A stretch of 53,902 bases of DNA from Candidatus Cloacimonadota bacterium. GTDB taxonomy: Bacteria > Cloacimonadota > Cloacimonadia > Cloacimonadales > GCA-2742885. The notes beneath the pieces were generated by a model that worked only from the letters and a program-made list of their open reading frames with translations, ran no database searches and was not told the DNA's origin. The position numbers were made by a program, and so were the translations under genes. This document shows positions 52,426 through 53,902 of the stretch, piece after piece. The DNA lies in NCBI GenBank assembly GCA_002742885.1, contig PDOO01000038.1, forward strand, positions 1 to 53,902. Direction: 5' to 3'. The stretch's first letter is position 1, and every line of letters begins with the position of its first letter.

Positions 52426-53541
52426 TTACTTGGTTGAACGTAAAATATTGTAGCCTCTTCTTGATGTTACTTCACAATTTCCGAATTTTGCAATTAAAAG
52501 TTCTTCCAAATAATCCGAAGATTTTGCCACAAAATAAGCTTCGCCGCCGACGGCAAGATTTGCCCAAGCAGTGTTTATAAAAAGTTCTGCAATTTTAAAG
52601 TTTCCGAAATAAGGCGGATTTCCTGCAAACAGATCAAATTTTCCCGGTCTGTTTATTCCTGATGAGCTTAATATTGTTTCGTAATTTTCTATATTGTTTA
52701 ACTTACAGTTTTCTTCCGTTACTCTGATTGCTCTGCTGTTAGAATCTATGAAAACTACATGCGAATTTTCTGTATTTTTTGCCAAAGATATTCCTATAAC
52801 TCCCGATCCGCAACCCATATCAAGGATTCTGTCTCCTTTATTTGCCGTTATTGTTTCAATCATTGCCCGGGCTCCGGAATCAATGCGACGATGGGCGAAT
52901 ACTCCGGGCAGAGTTCGTATAATCAAAGGTTTTTTCCCTTGAGCGGTAACCTGAAATTCCTCATCAAAAATACGTTCTTTTGCGAGGTCTTTTTTCTTTT
53001 TTGCGATGTATTTGGAAAACTTGCTTTTTATCTGCGTAAATTCACCGAAAGATTTTTTGAGATGGATGGAAATCCAGTCGTGTTTTTTATCGCTGTTTAT
53101 GTAAAGTTTACCGCCTTTTTTCATTGCTTTTGCCGCTTGCTGAATACGATCTGCCGTAAAATCTTTGGAAATTGCTTCTCCGGCAACCTGCAACATAACG
53201 ACATCGGCATTTTTCATTTCGTCTTCTTCGCCTGAGCAAACGACATTTATCGTTTCAAATTCATTTAAGGCAAAATTGCGTTCCAGTTTATTTGTATAAT
53301 ATTGGTCAACATTCATTGCGGTTATTTCGGCATAGGGAAATAAAGTTGCCGCCACCATGGAACTTATGCCTGTTCTGTTTCCGCAGATTACAATTTTATC
53401 GGCTTTTTTTAGTTTTAAAATATCGTTTATCATTTCTCTTTCTGCCGGATTAATTCCCGAAGCAGTAATAAGTTGTATGTCTGTTCCCGGTATCTTTTCT
53501 TCTTTGTGCTTTTTTTTCGTATTTGCCGTCTTGATTAACAT
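52426..53541 (-). CDS. RsmC/RlmG-like 16S/23S rRNA (guanine-N2) methyltransferase
   Basis: A 371-residue protein with the two-domain layout of RsmC/RlmG: an N-terminal, SAM-site-degenerate methyltransferase fold (about 40-200) and a C-terminal active domain with ILDMGCGSGVIGISL (SAM motif I), VFIDSNSRAI, and the catalytic NPPYF motif. Such enzymes methylate guanine N2 in ribosomal RNA; which of the two families applies cannot be settled here. GAGGT precedes the ATG on the minus strand. The N-terminus is rich in Lys and Thr. Confidence 0.8.
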   Translation of the reverse strand: MLIKTANTKKKHKEEKIPGTDIQLITASGINPAEREMINDILKLKKADKIVICGNRTGISSMVAATLFPYAEITAMNVDQYYTNKLERNFALNEFETINVVCSGEEDEMKNADVVMLQVAGEAISKDFTADRIQQAAKAMKKGGKLYINSDKKHDWISIHLKKSFGEFTQIKSKFSKYIAKKKKDLAKERIFDEEFQVTAQGKKPLIIRTLPGVFAHRRIDSGARAMIETITANKGDRILDMGCGSGVIGISLAKNTENSHVVFIDSNSRAIRVTEENCKLNNIENYETILSSSGINRPGKFDLFAGNPPYFGNFKIAELFINTAWANLAVGGEAYFVAKSSDYLEELLIAKFGNCEVTSRRGYNILRSTK

Positions 53542-53865
53542 ATTTACCTCTTTTTTCTTTTATCCGTTTAAAATGCCCGAATATTATTTTATTTTGCTGT
53601 CAAGAAAAAATAAAAAGTTTGCAATCATACCGATAAAGGGTTTCCTTTTTATTCGTTTTTGCGTAATGTGAAGTACAATAAAAATACAGAAAATTTTTTC
53701 TGATATGAAATAATATTGTGCGGCATCAGACGGTTGCAGGTATTGTCTTCTCGTTAATATGTTGTATTATCGACTCTCCGCAGTATTTTAATTCGGCTCT
53801 GCAAAAAATATTTGACCTTGTAATCGGTTTATTTATTTTATCTTTATCTTAAATCAGGAGTTTTT
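53542..53865. promoter_or_regulatory. Divergent intergenic region at the right edge
   Basis: 324 bp with no gene. On the minus strand TTGACA lies at 53597-53602, again without a good -10 at 17 bases; it likely serves the RsmC-like gene. The plus side holds the leader of the next gene, with AGGAG at 53856-53860. Confidence 0.4.
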
Positions 53866-53902
53866 ATGTGTTCAATGAATCCCAAATTCGACATTATCTT
53901 TC
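53866..53902 (+). CDS. Start of an unidentified gene (cut by window edge)
   Basis: ATG at 53866 follows AGGAG with ideal spacing and stays open to the edge (MCSMNPKFDIIF). The fragment is too short to identify. Confidence 0.6.
   Translation, partial: MCSMNPKFDIIF

Noticed and set aside
1-53902. CRISPR arrays, prophage modules, transposases or rRNA genes
   Set aside because: I looked for regularly spaced repeats, phage structural genes, transposase motifs and rRNA sequence and saw none.

Overview
The window is an AT-rich stretch of a bacterial chromosome. It reads as an anaerobic, diderm (outer-membrane-bearing) bacterium that lives by fermenting amino acids. Diderm signs are kdsA (KDO for lipopolysaccharide), a TolC-family channel, a BamA-like barrel protein and several lipoproteins. 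Anaerobic amino-acid catabolism is shown by indolepyruvate:ferredoxin oxidoreductase (iorAB), a split glycine decarboxylase (gcvPA/gcvPB), lysine 5,6-aminomutase (kamDE) with a two-subunit CoA-transferase, and selA. I cannot fix the phylum from the sequence; Cloacimonadota or another poorly cultivated anaerobic lineage would fit, but this is inference.

Layout. 1-600: the 3' end of a C5-cytosine DNA methyltransferase and a gene-poor stretch. 618-5521 (minus strand): DUF1622 membrane protein, M23 peptidase lipoprotein, then gcvPA-gcvPB. 5873-8057: iorA-iorB. 8081-10107: a compact restriction-modification cassette (BglII/BstYI-like endonuclease plus MT-A70-type adenine methyltransferase) lying between two roughly 84-bp direct repeats. 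Each repeat contains a copy of the iorB terminator, so the cassette looks like an insertion with a long target duplication. 10270-14170: CcdA/DsbD-like membrane protein, 5'-nucleotidase, radical SAM protein, pyridoxamine kinase. 14543-22755: kdsA, M18 aminopeptidase, adk, TrkH/KtrB plus TrkA/KtrA potassium uptake, a membrane PAS protein, an RluD-type pseudouridine synthase, and a receiver-PP2C phosphatase. 22830-34106: ribBA, TPM protein, DUF445-like protein, TolC-family protein, a 1158-residue hybrid histidine kinase, a membrane fusion protein, selA, and a degenerate peptidase-like protein coupled to selA.

34404-38058 is the lysine fermentation operon kamD-kamE-CoA transferase A/B, with a hairpin or operator-like palindrome at its promoter and a strong terminator. 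38433-38826 holds four tRNA genes: Ser(UGA), Ser(GCU) and two identical Gln(UUG). 39178-44874 is a signalling and envelope cluster: a small unknown protein, a Cache-domain lipoprotein, an overlapping histidine kinase, a small BamA-like barrel protein, and mnmD. 44920-48194 (minus strand) has the ComM/YifB ATPase and ettA. 48411-51629 has tRNA-Leu(UAG) directly upstream of tig-clpP-clpX. 51701-53541 has ttcA and an RsmC-like rRNA methyltransferase, and another gene begins at 53866.

How the genes work together: IorAB and GcvP release reducing power from amino acids, KamDE and the CoA-transferase serve lysine fermentation, and the pyridoxamine kinase can feed the many PLP enzymes here (GcvP, SelA, KamDE). 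The main accessory features are the repeat-flanked restriction-modification cassette, the selA-coupled pseudo-peptidase, and the two sensory clusters, in which kinases sit beside outer-membrane or periplasmic genes rather than beside DNA-binding regulators.
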